Shown here: positions 1 through 13,206 of the stretch, piece by piece
How positions within the stretch are numbered: the first letter of the stretch is position 1
Layout: each line of letters begins with the position of its first letter
DNA from: Auanema rhodensis
Lineage: Eukaryota; Nematoda; Chromadorea; Rhabditida; Rhabditidae
Assembly: GCA_964057225.1 (NCBI GenBank)
Contig: OZ059898.1
Coordinates: forward strand, 15,787,267 to 15,851,266
Reading direction: 5' to 3'
Length of the DNA: 64,000 bases
The notes under the pieces: model-generated
Seen by the model: the letters and a program-made list of their open reading frames with translations, nothing else
What the model was told of the DNA's origin: nothing
The model's database searches: none
Program-made: the position numbers and the translations under genes

Positions 1-1517
1 CTCTAGTCAAATGAGTTTCACGTGAAAGTGCACGTATGGTCAATGTGCATTAACCATTTGACGTAAAAGTTCACGTAGATCAACTAGAACATACATCTAA
101 ACTGAGACACATGTTTCAGTTTTCTTTTTGTCTCCAAATGTATTCCAAAGCATTACGCAGCTGTCTATCTTGCTCAATGTATGTATTTTTCTATTTTTAA
201 TATTCAAATTGATTATTCTGAATATGAAGATGAAGTTGAACAATAGATTCGGGAATGAGGAAGAGGTACTAAATGAAATTATCTTAATACATGAGACTTC
301 ATCAAGTAGATCAAGCTCACTACTGAGCTTCTGAAGGCTGCTTTCAGCTTCCTTAGCCTTCTGTTCAGGTCGTTATGGACAGCATGAAATGCCTTTGGAT
401 GCCGGACAGGAAGAAACGAACTATGTTTTCGTTATAATGAAGGTCTGCTGAATACTTGAAAAGGTTCTGCGCGTGCACGTCTTTTGTCTATTTTTCTTCA
501 GCCTCCCCCTTCCCTCCTTCCCTCCTTCTCTCTCTCTTTCTCTATCTCTCTCACTCACTCTCTTCACCTCTTTTGCTCTTTTACACTCTATACATATACT
601 GGCATAAAACTCTTGAATTGCCTGATCTTTATGTTTCTTAGTGCTTTTGAATGTTTTGAACTACATAATGCTTTGCTTTCTTTATAAGCTACCAGCCCAC
701 CTGCTCTCCCAACTTTACGTTCTATGTACCTATTTCTTCTCATAAATTACCAATTGTTGGCATTGTTTCAGTTTTTTGTTTGTATTCCCAATATGTCACA
801 TGATGCAAAAGCAACATCAACAAACTGTGTGACGAAAATTGAAAATTGTTAATTTTCCCAGCACATTATCCAGATGTCAGTTTAGTTGCAGAAGAGAGGG
901 GTCGCCTACGGCTCAGAATAAAGTAGCCAGTGTCAAAAGTCACCTTTGGTATCCTCATATCTAGCTGGTTTTCACCTTTTAAATAATTTTCTTTTTTCTT
1001 CTTCTAAATTTCTTTTCTCTCTCTCTTTCTCTCTGTCCCTCCCTCTCTCTTTATATATTTTTCTCTTATAATCGTTTTATTCAAGTCCACTTTGAACATC
1101 TTCCCAGGACAATTATACTTTAACCTCTTGTGGTGTCTTTTAGTTATATCCTATCTTGTCGCACTTCTTGTTTCTCTATCACGTCGTGTACCTCTCTCTA
1201 CACTCCAGATGATGATGATGATGATGATGATCGTTTCCGAAGCTATTGTGGGTCAAACGTTCCAACTGGATAGAGACCAATAATGAATGAGAGAATTTTG
1301 AAGAGAAAATAGTGGAAAAATGAAAAAATGCGAAACATACTAGATATACTTCACATTAAACATAAAGAAACATTGTACATACAGTGTTGTTGTCAATCTT
1401 GAACTTGTTTTCTACAGTTTTACATCCGGACTTTCTGTCGTCATTGAAAAATTAAATCCGCTTATGGATGTGTAGTCCATTTGCCGGTCTCTCTCAATTG
1501 TTTCTTCTTTCTCGTTC

Positions 1518-1518
<1 letters not shown>

Positions 1519-1576
<58 letters not shown>

Positions 1577-1580
1577 TTCT
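1519..1580 (+). repeat. CT microsatellite
   Basis: Nearly pure (CT)n on the + strand with a few T interruptions. It creates spurious Ser/Leu-rich open frames. Confidence 0.9.
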
Positions 1581-2992
1581 CTTCTACCACCATTTCTCTC
1601 TATTACCTCTCTTCATACTCAATACCTTTAGTTCATTCCTTCTCACTAACTATTCTATTGAATTTTTGTATTCTATGAATAATACTTGTCAAATACATTA
1701 TTATATTTGGAAAATTTGTGTCATTCTAAATACACCAAACCTTTTCTATATTTTTGGAAATTCTACTGAATCTCCTATAAGCATTTGTCTGATAACTATA
1801 GAAACATATATTTATATCTAACTATACTCTATCTACAACTTGAAAATGATTCATCTATTAGCTTTACAACATTTTTTCTTATCTTATCTTTAATCTTTTA
1901 ATTTTTTTCAATATCTCTCACCTTCTATTCATTTTCAAAACAAGCATGGCGCATCTAAGTTCATCGATTTTCAGTTTAAAAACGAAACATAATCTACAAC
2001 AACCTAGTAAGCAGTAACCTTTTTTTTATTATTTTCAAACCAGCTCTAGTATATGAAAGTAGACATTACTAGTCATATGAAACCAAAAACCAAATGGCCT
2101 AACATGTTTCCCTTTTACCCCCTCTGGCAATTTTTTCTTTTTGCACTTTGCTAGAAAACCAAATGTCTCGCCCGTATGAGCACTAGCAGTAGGCTTTTTT
2201 TCCTTTTTTCTTTTTTTTTGTGAATTCTATATGGTTTCTCTCCATCTTTTGCACTCTCTTTTCACGCAAGTGCTCTCAAAAATATTCTCATTTTCAATTC
2301 TTTTGACACTAGAAGCTTATTTTTGAGCAACAGCTCTCGGTCTTTCGTCTTGTAGAAGTTTTTTTGAGTTCAACAATGGGGTGAAAAAAAGAGATGAAAA
2401 TTGCTAATAAAGCATGTGAAATCCGCTTTTTGAACTTTCTGCTCAAGAGATTAGGTGAGGTATTACTGTGTTCTGTGTTTTCTGAACTTTCTTTTCCATA
2501 TTTCGACAATTAAAATTTGCAGTATTCAAGTTTTTAGGTATGTCTATATGTTTCAACATCTAGTTTATACTTCATCAATTTTTTCATCAAAGTCCCTCCT
2601 CTTGGAGTTAAATGTGCAAAAACTTTAAAATCTCCCTCTTGCACAGTGTGTATTATGATTTTCTTTTACCTTCCCCCCGGACAGAATACAAAAAAAAACA
2701 CGTTGAAACGTTTTGTTGGCACACATTATCGTAGACCGGTTAGTTGTATGGCTCCAACTATCATCTTTTCTCATAAAAACCTTGATATTCTCTCTCATAT
2801 GCTCACAATCTCTATGTGTCTGGTCTGCAGAGCAGTTTCACAATTCTGGAATCCGGAAGAGAACAGATGAAACACGCACGGCCATAGATTGCAACACAAA
2901 CAAACAAACAAACGGAATAGAAGATGATGATTATGATGACGAGGAAAAGCAAAAGAGGACAAGAGAGGCAATGATGGTTCAAGGAGAGAGAA

Positions 2993-2994
<2 letters not shown>

Positions 2995-3070
<76 letters not shown>
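2995..3070 (+). repeat. GA microsatellite
   Basis: Nearly pure (GA)n on the + strand, one of only two long GA-oriented tracts in the first 22 kb; most others there read CT. Open frames of Arg/Glu or Ser/Leu across it are artefacts. Confidence 0.92.
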
Positions 3071-3071
<1 letters not shown>

Positions 3072-4600
3072 AGGGTAATGCACAAAGAAAGTAAAGGAAA
3101 TGATGAAGCTAACATAAGTAGCAGAATAATAGTACTGTTTTTAGCTTCATCTTCAGTTTTTTAACAGCAAAGTGATTTCGATCTTAATTTAAGAAAATCC
3201 ATGTGAAGCATTTCAGATGAAAAAAGGTTATTTTCAATAAAGAAAATGCTTAAAGAAGTAATATTCAGCATAATTAACATCATTTTCATCTATTACCTAT
3301 TACCATACATGTTTTCTTCATTCTTTTTCTAAACTTTTTTTCTTCAAAAGGTGATATAAGTTGAAAAAAAATAGAATAGATCTGGATACATAGGAGTGAA
3401 CATGATGTATATTCATTAAAACTAGTTAAAATTCATTTGTATATATTACATATGTATATTATATATACTATATATTATATGATATATGCTATTTTCTTCA
3501 TTTTTTTTGTCTTTTTCTTTCTCTTTTTCCCGTTATATTCTATTCTTCAATTTCTTCAAACAGCTAATGAGGAAATACAAAACCTTTCGTTTTTTTGTTC
3601 GTCCCCCCTTTCCCCTCTCACTCTTCTCGCAGCTCTCATACTTTCTGTCCTATTCATAGAGGAAAAAAAATAAGTTTTCATTCAAAACTAAACAAGAAAG
3701 GCGGGAGAGTCGTTTGACATGCAACTGGGCAAACGTTTCCAATTTTTCCTATTTTTCAGTTTATACCTGGCTTTCCCTCTCTCTCTCTATCTCGCGCGCT
3801 CTCTCTCTTTCTCTTTTTCATTTTTTATCCTTTTTCTCTCTTCTATTCCCGTCATCTTTCTGCAGCTTTCTTTCATTTCGCTTTTTATTCAGAACTTCAG
3901 TTGGCAATGCTTGAGTCATGTGTTTATTCAAGCTACGACATGGACTTGTTTGCTTTTGAAAAGCTTTTCTATTTACCCAACTTATCAATGGCAGAACTGT
4001 GTGTTTCAAAGCCATTTTTGCTATTTCCTTCATCTTCTTGCATCACTCACTGCCCTTTTTTGGAAAAGCACACGAGAAAAACTCCAATCAAACGTAAAGC
4101 CAGCAGTTGTATGAACGTCATTTCAGGAAGGATATTACACATCTTTCAATATTCGATCATTTCTTCTAATATATGCTTGTTTATCTCTCTAAATCAAACG
4201 AATAACAATGCTCATTTAGATGCGCTTCTCAACTTGATATTCCGTTTCTATAATTCTTCTCGTCTTTAATCCGTCATTGCTCATTATCATTGATTTCTAT
4301 TATGATTGGAAAGAAAAATGAATAATACTGTTCTTTCTACTTACTTGTTCCATTACTCAAAGCAATCTTCTCTTTCATATTAAGAAGATGAGCTGAAACT
4401 TGAAAAAACTTTGATTGTAGCTTGTTCTGCTATTTCTCACCGCTCCCTTCCTTCATAGGTCATACTATTGTGGCTGTGTTTTTACGATGCATTCTCTTTG
4501 CTCTCTGCTTCTACTATCGAACATTTTCTTTTTTTTCTTTTTCATATTCTACTTCGTCGTATTGATATCATGACGTCAAACATTTTTTTTATATTTCAGG

Positions 4601-5320
4601 GTTTGAGCCAACATGCTGTTACGATGCTTTGAATTGCAATTGCGATGACGAAAATCCACCTGAGATCACAATACTCATGCCCATCGTTATCCTCATTCCA
4701 CCCGCATTCAATTTCCCATAACTTTTCTATAATCCTATTAAGAAATAATAGGAATAGTAAGATTTTTTTGACTAAAAATTGAACTTCTCTTCGTCCTACT
4801 TTCCTCATATTCAAGAACATGAAACAATTTGAGTGTATGTTTAGATATTCACTTTCTCAATCAGCCGCATACCAGCCTGTTTCGCGCTCACGTCGTCGTC
4901 AATTTCCTCTAATATATCGCCCAAAACAGAATTGTCACACCTTTTCACTCATTTCATTTGCTTCGGACACAGCTCCTGTACGTACTGTACAGCCGGCCTC
5001 AATCCGGATTCGTCGGCCTTTCGTCATGTATCCAGAATACACTATTGAGTGTCTTCCTTCTTCGACCTTTTCCACATATCACCATCGTTGTCGTCGTCGT
5101 TGTCCTCTACTTGAGCGACACATCATCGTTATGGCTATTCTAATTTCTGTAATTCCTTTCAACGACATCGTCGTTGTTGTGTTTCTCATCATCCAAGTTG
5201 TCATCATCATGTAGTTTGTGAAACATTTGTCGGTTGTCGGTCGGTCGGTCGGTCGTCCATCGCACGTGGCCGGATCCGACGACCTATTTTCGCCCTCGGG
5301 GCCAGTACAACGAACACCTT
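4601..5320. other. GC-richer island with short tandem repeats
   Basis: This stretch is clearly richer in G+C than its flanks. It carries GTC/GTT triplet runs near 5,085-5,105 and 5,160-5,180, and four to five tandem CGGT units near 5,230-5,258. A possible cysteine-containing exon opens it (4,601-4,723; see findings). It could be a regulatory element or a remnant exon cluster. No family is recognisable, and the open frames on both strands look repeat-driven. Confidence 0.4.
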
Positions 5321-8300
5321 CATGCATGTATTTGTATCTCTTCAATTTATATATTCTCTCGATCATCTTTTAACCGCATCAAATCTATGTATATGTATTT
5401 CTACTTTGTCCAGTATCGTATACGATCCACATTTTCAGTCAGAGCCTTTCACTTCTCCTTTCTCATTCAACTCTCTGATCCTACTTCTCTATCTCTCACT
5501 CATCCTCTTAGTCAGCGTCTTAATCAATTTAATTTCTCTTTCATTTTCCATTTAAATGTTTATTTTTATCTGAGTTCATTTAAAACATTTGAATTTCTTT
5601 CATCAAGTTGGCGTCTTAACTTCAAACTTCACGTTTTTCACGTTTCAATCAAAGGTAAGACTATAGATCATTCTTCGAGTGATAAGCAGGATGAACGGTT
5701 GTTTCTATATTTATTCCAAGTGTTTCCACTACATTTCATTCTCTGTTTTTCTGATTTCTCGTTTTTTTCAATTGAATTGCCACAAAGCTTCACGATCTTC
5801 ATGCTACTACTCCGCATGTCCTGTGTTTCTAGACCCTACACTACTACTCTCATGAGCTTCACCTTATTCATCCGAATATTTTATCATGACGTCAACTCAC
5901 CATCGTGCCTCCTTTCGCTTTCTGTCAACTTTGCGAAACTTCAACTTAGCCACCTCTCAAAACGATCATTCCAAACTAGGTCATGCTGTCCTCAAACGCC
6001 TGTCTATAGCCCTACTGCACGTTTGTTCTGTTTTCCGAATTGTTACCATAACACGGTGGAAACTCTTAGAAACATACGAACATACATACATATACTATCT
6101 GAAATTGAACCATCGTACCCATTATGATCTCTCGTTTGGCCTGAATCTTGAAGCCAAATCAAGATGATTCAATGAAACTAAGTCTGAATCAACTCTATGC
6201 CAACTACCTTCAAATCCTAATTACCTGTCTATATTCAATAAAAAAAAGCCAAAAAAAAGTATTTATCAAATGAAACTTCATATATGTTATTTAGGTCGCG
6301 TTATTTAAACTTTGTCACCTCCTCTATGTCTATCTATCAGTTTATCATTTTTTTTTATTTTGAACTTGAATTGATCTCATTATTTTCTGCTCGTCGTGTC
6401 TCCAAATAACATCAAGGTAATTGACCTCTTCTCCTCCTATTTTTTTAATATTTTTTTATACTTTTTACTATTAGCTATTCCACTTATTTTGTGACATTTT
6501 ATAGGCTTTAACCGCAGTTTCATTTTACTTGGCTTGTTTGACCTTGTTTTTTCCAACTTTGAATACAGCAATTAGATGTCTGAACGACACATGAATCCCA
6601 TATTCTCATTTAATTCTGAATTTTATCAGAATCATCACGGTACCGTTTGATGGTTGAATCAATTCCTCTTCATCATGCTATCATCATCGTCTTACTATCA
6701 TTTTATTGTTGCCCCGTGTCATGATTGTCATGTCTAATATTCTTAGGCGAAATCTTAATTTCATCATTTTTCAGGATTTGCATCCATCAGACGTTGCTTC
6801 ATCGTCAAGAGTTCGGAGTTAAAGCTAACGACTAGATAGCTCAATAGAATTGAACTGAAGTAACAATGCCTTGTCAGTCTTGGCTGGCATTTCATTTGGC
6901 ATCCCATTTTCTGAAACTTTTTCATCAATTTCATGATGTTTCACATAGCATTCTCATGTTTCAAATAGTTTTCATGAGACGCGAAACACTAAATTTCAAA
7001 AAGATTTCAGTTTTTTGCATTTATAGTCTCAGCATATCATGCACAAGTTTCACAATCTTGTTCTGGTAATCATATTGACATACATATACGTATGTATGTT
7101 GCCATATCATGTATATGCCCGACAGCAATGAGTAGTATCATTAGCCATCATCGTTAAACTAAACCAGCAAAAGCTTTATGCTTCAACTTTTGTTTCTTCT
7201 ATTCTTAACATTTGTCTTCTCGATAGTCTCATCAACAACCTTTTCCTTCTTAGTCTTCATATGTTTCTATCTTTACGTTTTCATGATGAGAAAGCTGAAA
7301 ACGGCAAAACTTGATTAGCCAACATACATCATTGATGTCTTTTCTGCCAAAGATAAACTATTGTCTCTCTTTCTCCTCCTCTTTCTCTCTATTTCCTCTA
7401 TTCTCGTCTGTGACTTATACAGGTTTCACAACAATTTATCGAGATTTTATGCCATTTCTCGAAAAGCTTTTCATATGTTTCTTCTTTTGAATATCAACCA
7501 AGTTTTCAACGCTATCACATAATGATAGTTAAGTTAATATATATAAGAATGAAAAACTTTTATAAAAATCAAAAGAAATAGTATTTTACTTAAAACTTAA
7601 TTGTTTTTCTTTCTCGTCTGATTCATATCTAATATTAAAATATTTAAAAAAATGATGAAATGAGAGAATTCCAACATATCTTCAGCTCTTCAATGAATGA
7701 ATTCTCGGCGATATGATCATTTTCTTCGAAGTTTTTGCACGTAAGATCAATCAAACTAACTATGATAATGGATGTTTGTTGATTGAACTTGAAATAGAAT
7801 ATTTTCATTTTCTGACACGTATATATCTACGAACAAGCTGATAATCTATTATTTCTTTCTATTGTTCTTGTAGTTTTTATAAATTTCTCTCATCAATTAC
7901 CTATCTATCACCTAATTAATCACGTGCGTCATATTTCACGTACACGTCAAATCGTATGACGTGACACGTGAATGAATATGAAAGCTTTGTGTTGAAAGAT
8001 TTTTATTTCAAAGTTAGCAAGTGCTTGCAAGTATTCAACTCAACTATCATCTGAATCATTGAAAATAGCTCAAAAACATGATGTTCTCATGTATTATGTG
8101 AGTAAAATGTCATCACTTTGCCGACTAAGTTTCATAATTATCGTGTTTCTCTCATTTTTTTCTCCCGAATTAACCGCTCAACCAACTCTAATAAATTCCG
8201 CTTAGATTTTCATGGAATTTCACTTCCGTTTGAGGTTGCATCTATGACAACTCCAGCACACTAGATGTTCAACAACAAATCTCATGTCTACCATTAAGAC

Positions 8301-8690
8301 ATCACTTTTAACCTATCGATATAGAGACAGCCCAAATACAACGATCATCTGTTTTGAGAAAATAGTTCAAACGGCTTGGCTTGTTTGTCCAAACAGCCCT
8401 AACACAATTGTCCGTGTGACCTTTTTAGGGGCACCAGAATCACACAACCAGCACTACCATCATGCGGAAAAATCACCCATCCTCCACCTGCCCGATTATT
8501 GTATTTTGTTTCTTCTTTTTTTTCATCGTCTTCTTCTTCTTTTCATCTCTTTTTCCCCTCTCACCCTTTTTTTCTCATTTGTCTCTCCACTCAATCTCTT
8601 CTATTCTCTGCATTTTCTAAGTATTATGATTAGACGTCGTCAATGTTGTCATCCTTGTGTTCCTCTCTATTTTCTTCTTCTTCTACTTCT
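5321..8690. other. Non-coding desert with E-box cluster
   Basis: No exon can be supported. The sequence is T/C-rich. The only distinctive element is a group of CACGTG and TGACGTG motifs at 7,921-7,970, described separately. Confidence 0.6.
7921..7970. promoter_or_regulatory. Composite E-box/CRE-like inverted repeat
   Basis: CACGTG at 7,921-7,926 is followed by CGTCATA. The mirror image TATGACG then TGA then CACGTG ends at 7,970, and two further ACGT cores (TTCACGTACACGTC) lie between. CACGTG is the core site of Myc/Max-, MiT- and USF-type bHLH factors, and TGACGT resembles a CREB/ATF half site. The symmetry is visible in the sequence; a regulatory role is inferred. Confidence 0.35.
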
Positions 8691-8798
<108 letters not shown>

Positions 8799-9976
8799 TC
8801 TCTCTTGCCTTCTTTATCTACATCTTTAACTTCTTCTTGTATCTTTATATGTAAAATCTGCATCTCTCCATTCAGCACTTTCTATCATTTTCCTTCCGTT
8901 TTCCCATTTTTTGCGACAATACGATTTCTTAAAATGGGGCGGGACAACCAAAACAGTGACTTCTCATCGGAAAGTTGCAGGTTTCTTAGGTCGTTTTATC
9001 AGTCTGTTTATTTTGAAAATTATTTTCTTGTTTTTAATTTTTTTATTTACAAACTTCAACAAAATTATTTTCACTTTTTCCATTTTTGATACTGTCTAAA
9101 AGCTTTTTTAAGCTTATTGTCTCAGTATATATGACATTGTATTCATTTCTCTGTTTCTCAGAATAATCTTTCTCTGTGTGCCACTCTTCCTTATCGTGAA
9201 TCTATCATGGCACGTGTTTTCTTAACGAATCCTGATTAAATTCTTGATTTTCTCGAAGTTTCCCATCCAAAAATTCATAAATGTAATAAAAAGCGTGATG
9301 AATTCTTAACTTTCTTGTATGCCCTTCAAACAACAACCAAACTTCTCTTGTCAATTATTTCATTCTAGAAAAAACGAGGAAGAAAAGTACAGAGACAAAG
9401 AATTTAAAGCAAACTCTTCCTCTCTAAAAACTTTATTTCTTCCAGTTCTATATCGTCATATGTATAAGCAATTCGAATTATTCATTTATATAACACACAG
9501 TGTCCTCCTTTTCCTTCTAAATCCTGTGTGTTAATCGTTAAGTCGCCAACAATTTTTTCGTATTTATTTCGCAATTGACCTTTTTTGACCATCCTCTGTC
9601 CTTCTGATGACTGCTGGGGGGTGGATGGTTGTTGCAATTGAAACTCTCAGATTCGAACTAAAAGTAACAATCAACTTAACACATCATTATTGGATGAAAC
9701 AAAAAAAACATCAAAGTTTCTATCTCTCTACCTTTACATACTAATGTGTAGCATGTGTCATACATTCAATTCTGTTTTGTCAAGATCTGAGCACATTCAG
9801 AAGCATATACAGAAGAATATGAATACGACAAGACAAGCTGATTTGACCATTATTGTACAGATTCTTTCATTTGATTGTTGCCCCCTGATTTTCATTAATA
9901 GTTCACAGTATCAGGAAGTATTGCTCATGATAACTGATCCCATCCTCTAACCTTTCGAGATCAAAAAGCTAGAGAG

Positions 9977-10008
<32 letters not shown>

Positions 10009-10579
10009 GAGAATGGGGGGTTCTCTTAGCGACAAAATCAAGATTGAACAAAGACTATGACGAACTTCCTTCTAGGAAATGTTATGAAACAGCAGTGAAA
10101 TCAAGAATAACTTCTAATTTCTGTTATTTTTATCAGAAAAAATAATTTATTATGGTTAAGAAGGGTGGTTGAAATATCTTTTCGTATCGGTCCATTCATA
10201 AACCTAAGCGAATGTCTGAAAGTCTATTGAATGCTTCGAAAAATAAAAAAATTGTCATGACTGTTTGGAATGCAGGAGAGAAGAATAACTGAGTTAAAAA
10301 GTTAATGACGAGGACGTATAGGTCATGTCTGTCTGATGCTGATCTTGCTGCTGCTACTGCTGCTAGTAGTTGGCTGGTATCTTCAGTCGCCATTTTTTCT
10401 TCGTTCACCATCCATTATTTTTTCGTTTATCTATCTGTTCTTTGCTTCCGCACTACTGTGTGTTTTGACGCTATTTCTATTCCGATCACCAATTTTCGTT
10501 GTCTGATTCGGTCATTCTTTGTGAAGTGAACTAGAGAAATCAGAAATGTTTTTAATATAACTCATAGTATATTGCTTCC

Positions 10580-10621
10580 TTTCTCTCTCTCTCTTTCTCT
10601 CTCTCTCCCTCTCTCTCTTTC

Positions 10622-10672
<51 letters not shown>
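10580..10672 (+). repeat. Imperfect CT microsatellite
   Basis: (CT)n interrupted by T and CC, about 90 bases, pyrimidine on the + strand. Confidence 0.9.
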
Positions 10673-12550
10673 CATTTGATACCTCTATATCACAATCATA
10701 AAACTCATGTGAAACATATCTAAAAACTCCATATTATCGTTCTTTCATTACGAACGTAGAATATATGTTTTCATAGCATCGACGACATCACTGACCGATT
10801 CGAACTCTCCAAAATGATCTCATTATCATTCTCATCATCGTCTGCATAGTATCAATGTTAATAGTGTATGTAATCAGAAACCACTCGTCGTCTTTATTGA
10901 TGTGATGATGTCAACTCTGTACCGATTAGTTCAATATACGGATACAGTTTATTCTGAAACTACATATTCATACATATATACATACATACATGTCCATAGA
11001 ACGACAATTGCTATCCTTCTGATGACCAAATTGACGTGAACTGTATGTCTGTCTAACTGAATTGATTGAATTCATTTCAAAATCTATCATTTATGTTTTA
11101 AGGTATGCTATCCAAAAATATATAGAAATTGAAAACATTCTTGCAAAACCAAAGAGGAGATCGAAGCGAGAGATGAAAAACGTTGCGAGAACAATTTATA
11201 AGGAATTTGATTAGATGAGAAAAGAATTTCATTTTTATTCTTCATCATCATCATCATTTTGAACGATAAGAGTATGAACTTTTGCTAATATCACAGAGAT
11301 AAAACTATTATTAGTCGTTGATAATTAATTAAAATTACATATAATATTATAATGATTATATACAAATTATATAATATATTTGTAGTTATATATGTATATA
11401 TGAGTATAGTTATATTTTACATATAAATCTGTATACACATACATACAATCAGACACATATATATCTTTGAATTTTCAATTTTTGAAACTTCTAAACCATA
11501 TAATATACTTGAAAAATGAGAGAGTAAGAATATAGAGAATAGAAAAAGCTCAAGATAATGACGAGATACTACATGTAAAAGGAGTTGCACATACATACAT
11601 ACACATGCATACATTGTAGCTCGAACGGGGAAATGATACAATGAGCTGTGCTCAAGCTGAATAAAAACATCATCTACGATCATTAAATTCAAGAAATGCC
11701 CATATATCATTTGGTAATAATTCTATAAATATATATTGGAACATAAAGATATATAATTCTTAATTATATGTATACATATACATATATAGTTATAAGAAAT
11801 ATCGTTTATACCTTTAATACATATATTTAGATTTAAACTAACAATGTTCACCAACTTCCCTCTCTTCTATTTCCAAGTATTTCTTACCAAATCTCCTTTT
11901 TCAGTACTTTATTCACCACAAATTATATGGATGTTAATATTAGATCTCAAGCATTAAAGCATTCCTCCTTTTCTCTTTTACTCTCCCACCTTCATCAATC
12001 CCTCCCTCATACCCTTCATTATCTTCTCTCTATAAGATCAAACAACAAAAATATTTTTTTTTCTCTGAAAACGCTTTGTTCATTACATCTAGTAACCATA
12101 TATGCATGTATCATATACATATGTATAGATGTCGATGTCGTATATCACCTGCTAAGTCTAACCGTTGATACACGTATTGATGACTTTCTTTTTAAATATT
12201 ATTTTTATATATTTTAGTATAGTATTTCTCAAATCTTACCAATATATCTTTCTTTCTTTCTCTCTATCTTTTTCTTCTTTTTTTTTTCATTTTCGAGATG
12301 CTTATGCACAAGTCTACTAGCATATAATCTGCTTTTCGTAATTTGTGGTCAAGAATTGCAAAGAAAAACAACTTTTGTCATGAATTACACAGCGTTTTCG
12401 ATGCTTCTTTACCTTTTTTCATTATATGTTCTCTGTCATTTTTATTCTATGCTCTCTTAGGCAATAAACAAATAACAATAGTCTACAACAGCTCTACTGC
12501 TTTCCTTACTCTGCGGTTGTTGAGCCAGCTATTAATTAAGAGAAATCTAA

Positions 12551-12615
<65 letters not shown>

Positions 12616-12616
12616 A
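12551..12616 (+). repeat. GA microsatellite
   Basis: (GA)n with GATA interruptions on the + strand. Confidence 0.9.
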
Positions 12617-13162
12617 AGGGTTAGTAGAGAAATATAAATCAGATGTTATGGTTTTCATTTTTAGATAACTATCATATCATTCAATAGTTTATAACTAAGT
12701 TAGATATGAATAAGTCATATTGTTTTTCACACCATAACAACAATACAATGAATATAATCATATAGATAGATACATTCATACATAGTAGATAGATATATGG
12801 TTAGATATATAGATGATATATATATATATATAATATAAAAGATATAGCTAAATATCAGTTATCATATCATCCAACTAGTCTCTTTTTGTCTTTTTTTTTC
12901 TTTTCTTCTATTAACACCCTATTTTCAGAATAAAAATATTTCATCAAATAGATACTTTATGAAAATTACTTGAAAAAATCTGTCTTATCAGATATATATT
13001 ATATCAATGACGACAAAATAATAATTGTATATGCAACCGTTTAATATTTTTTTCAATTCTAGAATATCTTTTTCACGTAATTCTCACGTATATTTAAATT
13101 AAAATATCTATATTTATGCTAATTATCTTATTTCGTCTAATAAGCTAAGCTTTTCAAATCGA

Positions 13163-13166
<4 letters not shown>

Positions 13167-13202
<36 letters not shown>
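13167..13202 (+). repeat. CT microsatellite
   Basis: Pure (CT)n of about 36 bases, followed by further C/T-rich sequence. Confidence 0.9.

Positions 13203-13206
<4 letters not shown>

Larger units (their letters stand above)
1..4600. other. T/C-rich non-coding DNA, no gene seen
   Basis: I see no credible exon here. The + strand is rich in T and C, and the open frames are low-complexity (Ser/Leu or Phe runs from CT and T tracts). It holds a CT tract near 1,519-1,580, a GA tract at 2,995-3,070 and a short ATG triplet run near 1,209-1,230. A CACGTG palindrome lies at 19-24. Confidence 0.7.

Noticed and set aside
5234-6127. 297-codon open frame on the + strand
   Set aside because: It is Phe/Ser/Leu-rich from a T/C-rich stretch, has no family features, and competing frames are equally open.
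10196-10411. Minus-strand frame beginning with an Ala-rich peptide
   Set aside because: The alanines come from a short GCT triplet repeat; the rest is a featureless hydrophobic run and no splice site or homologue is visible.
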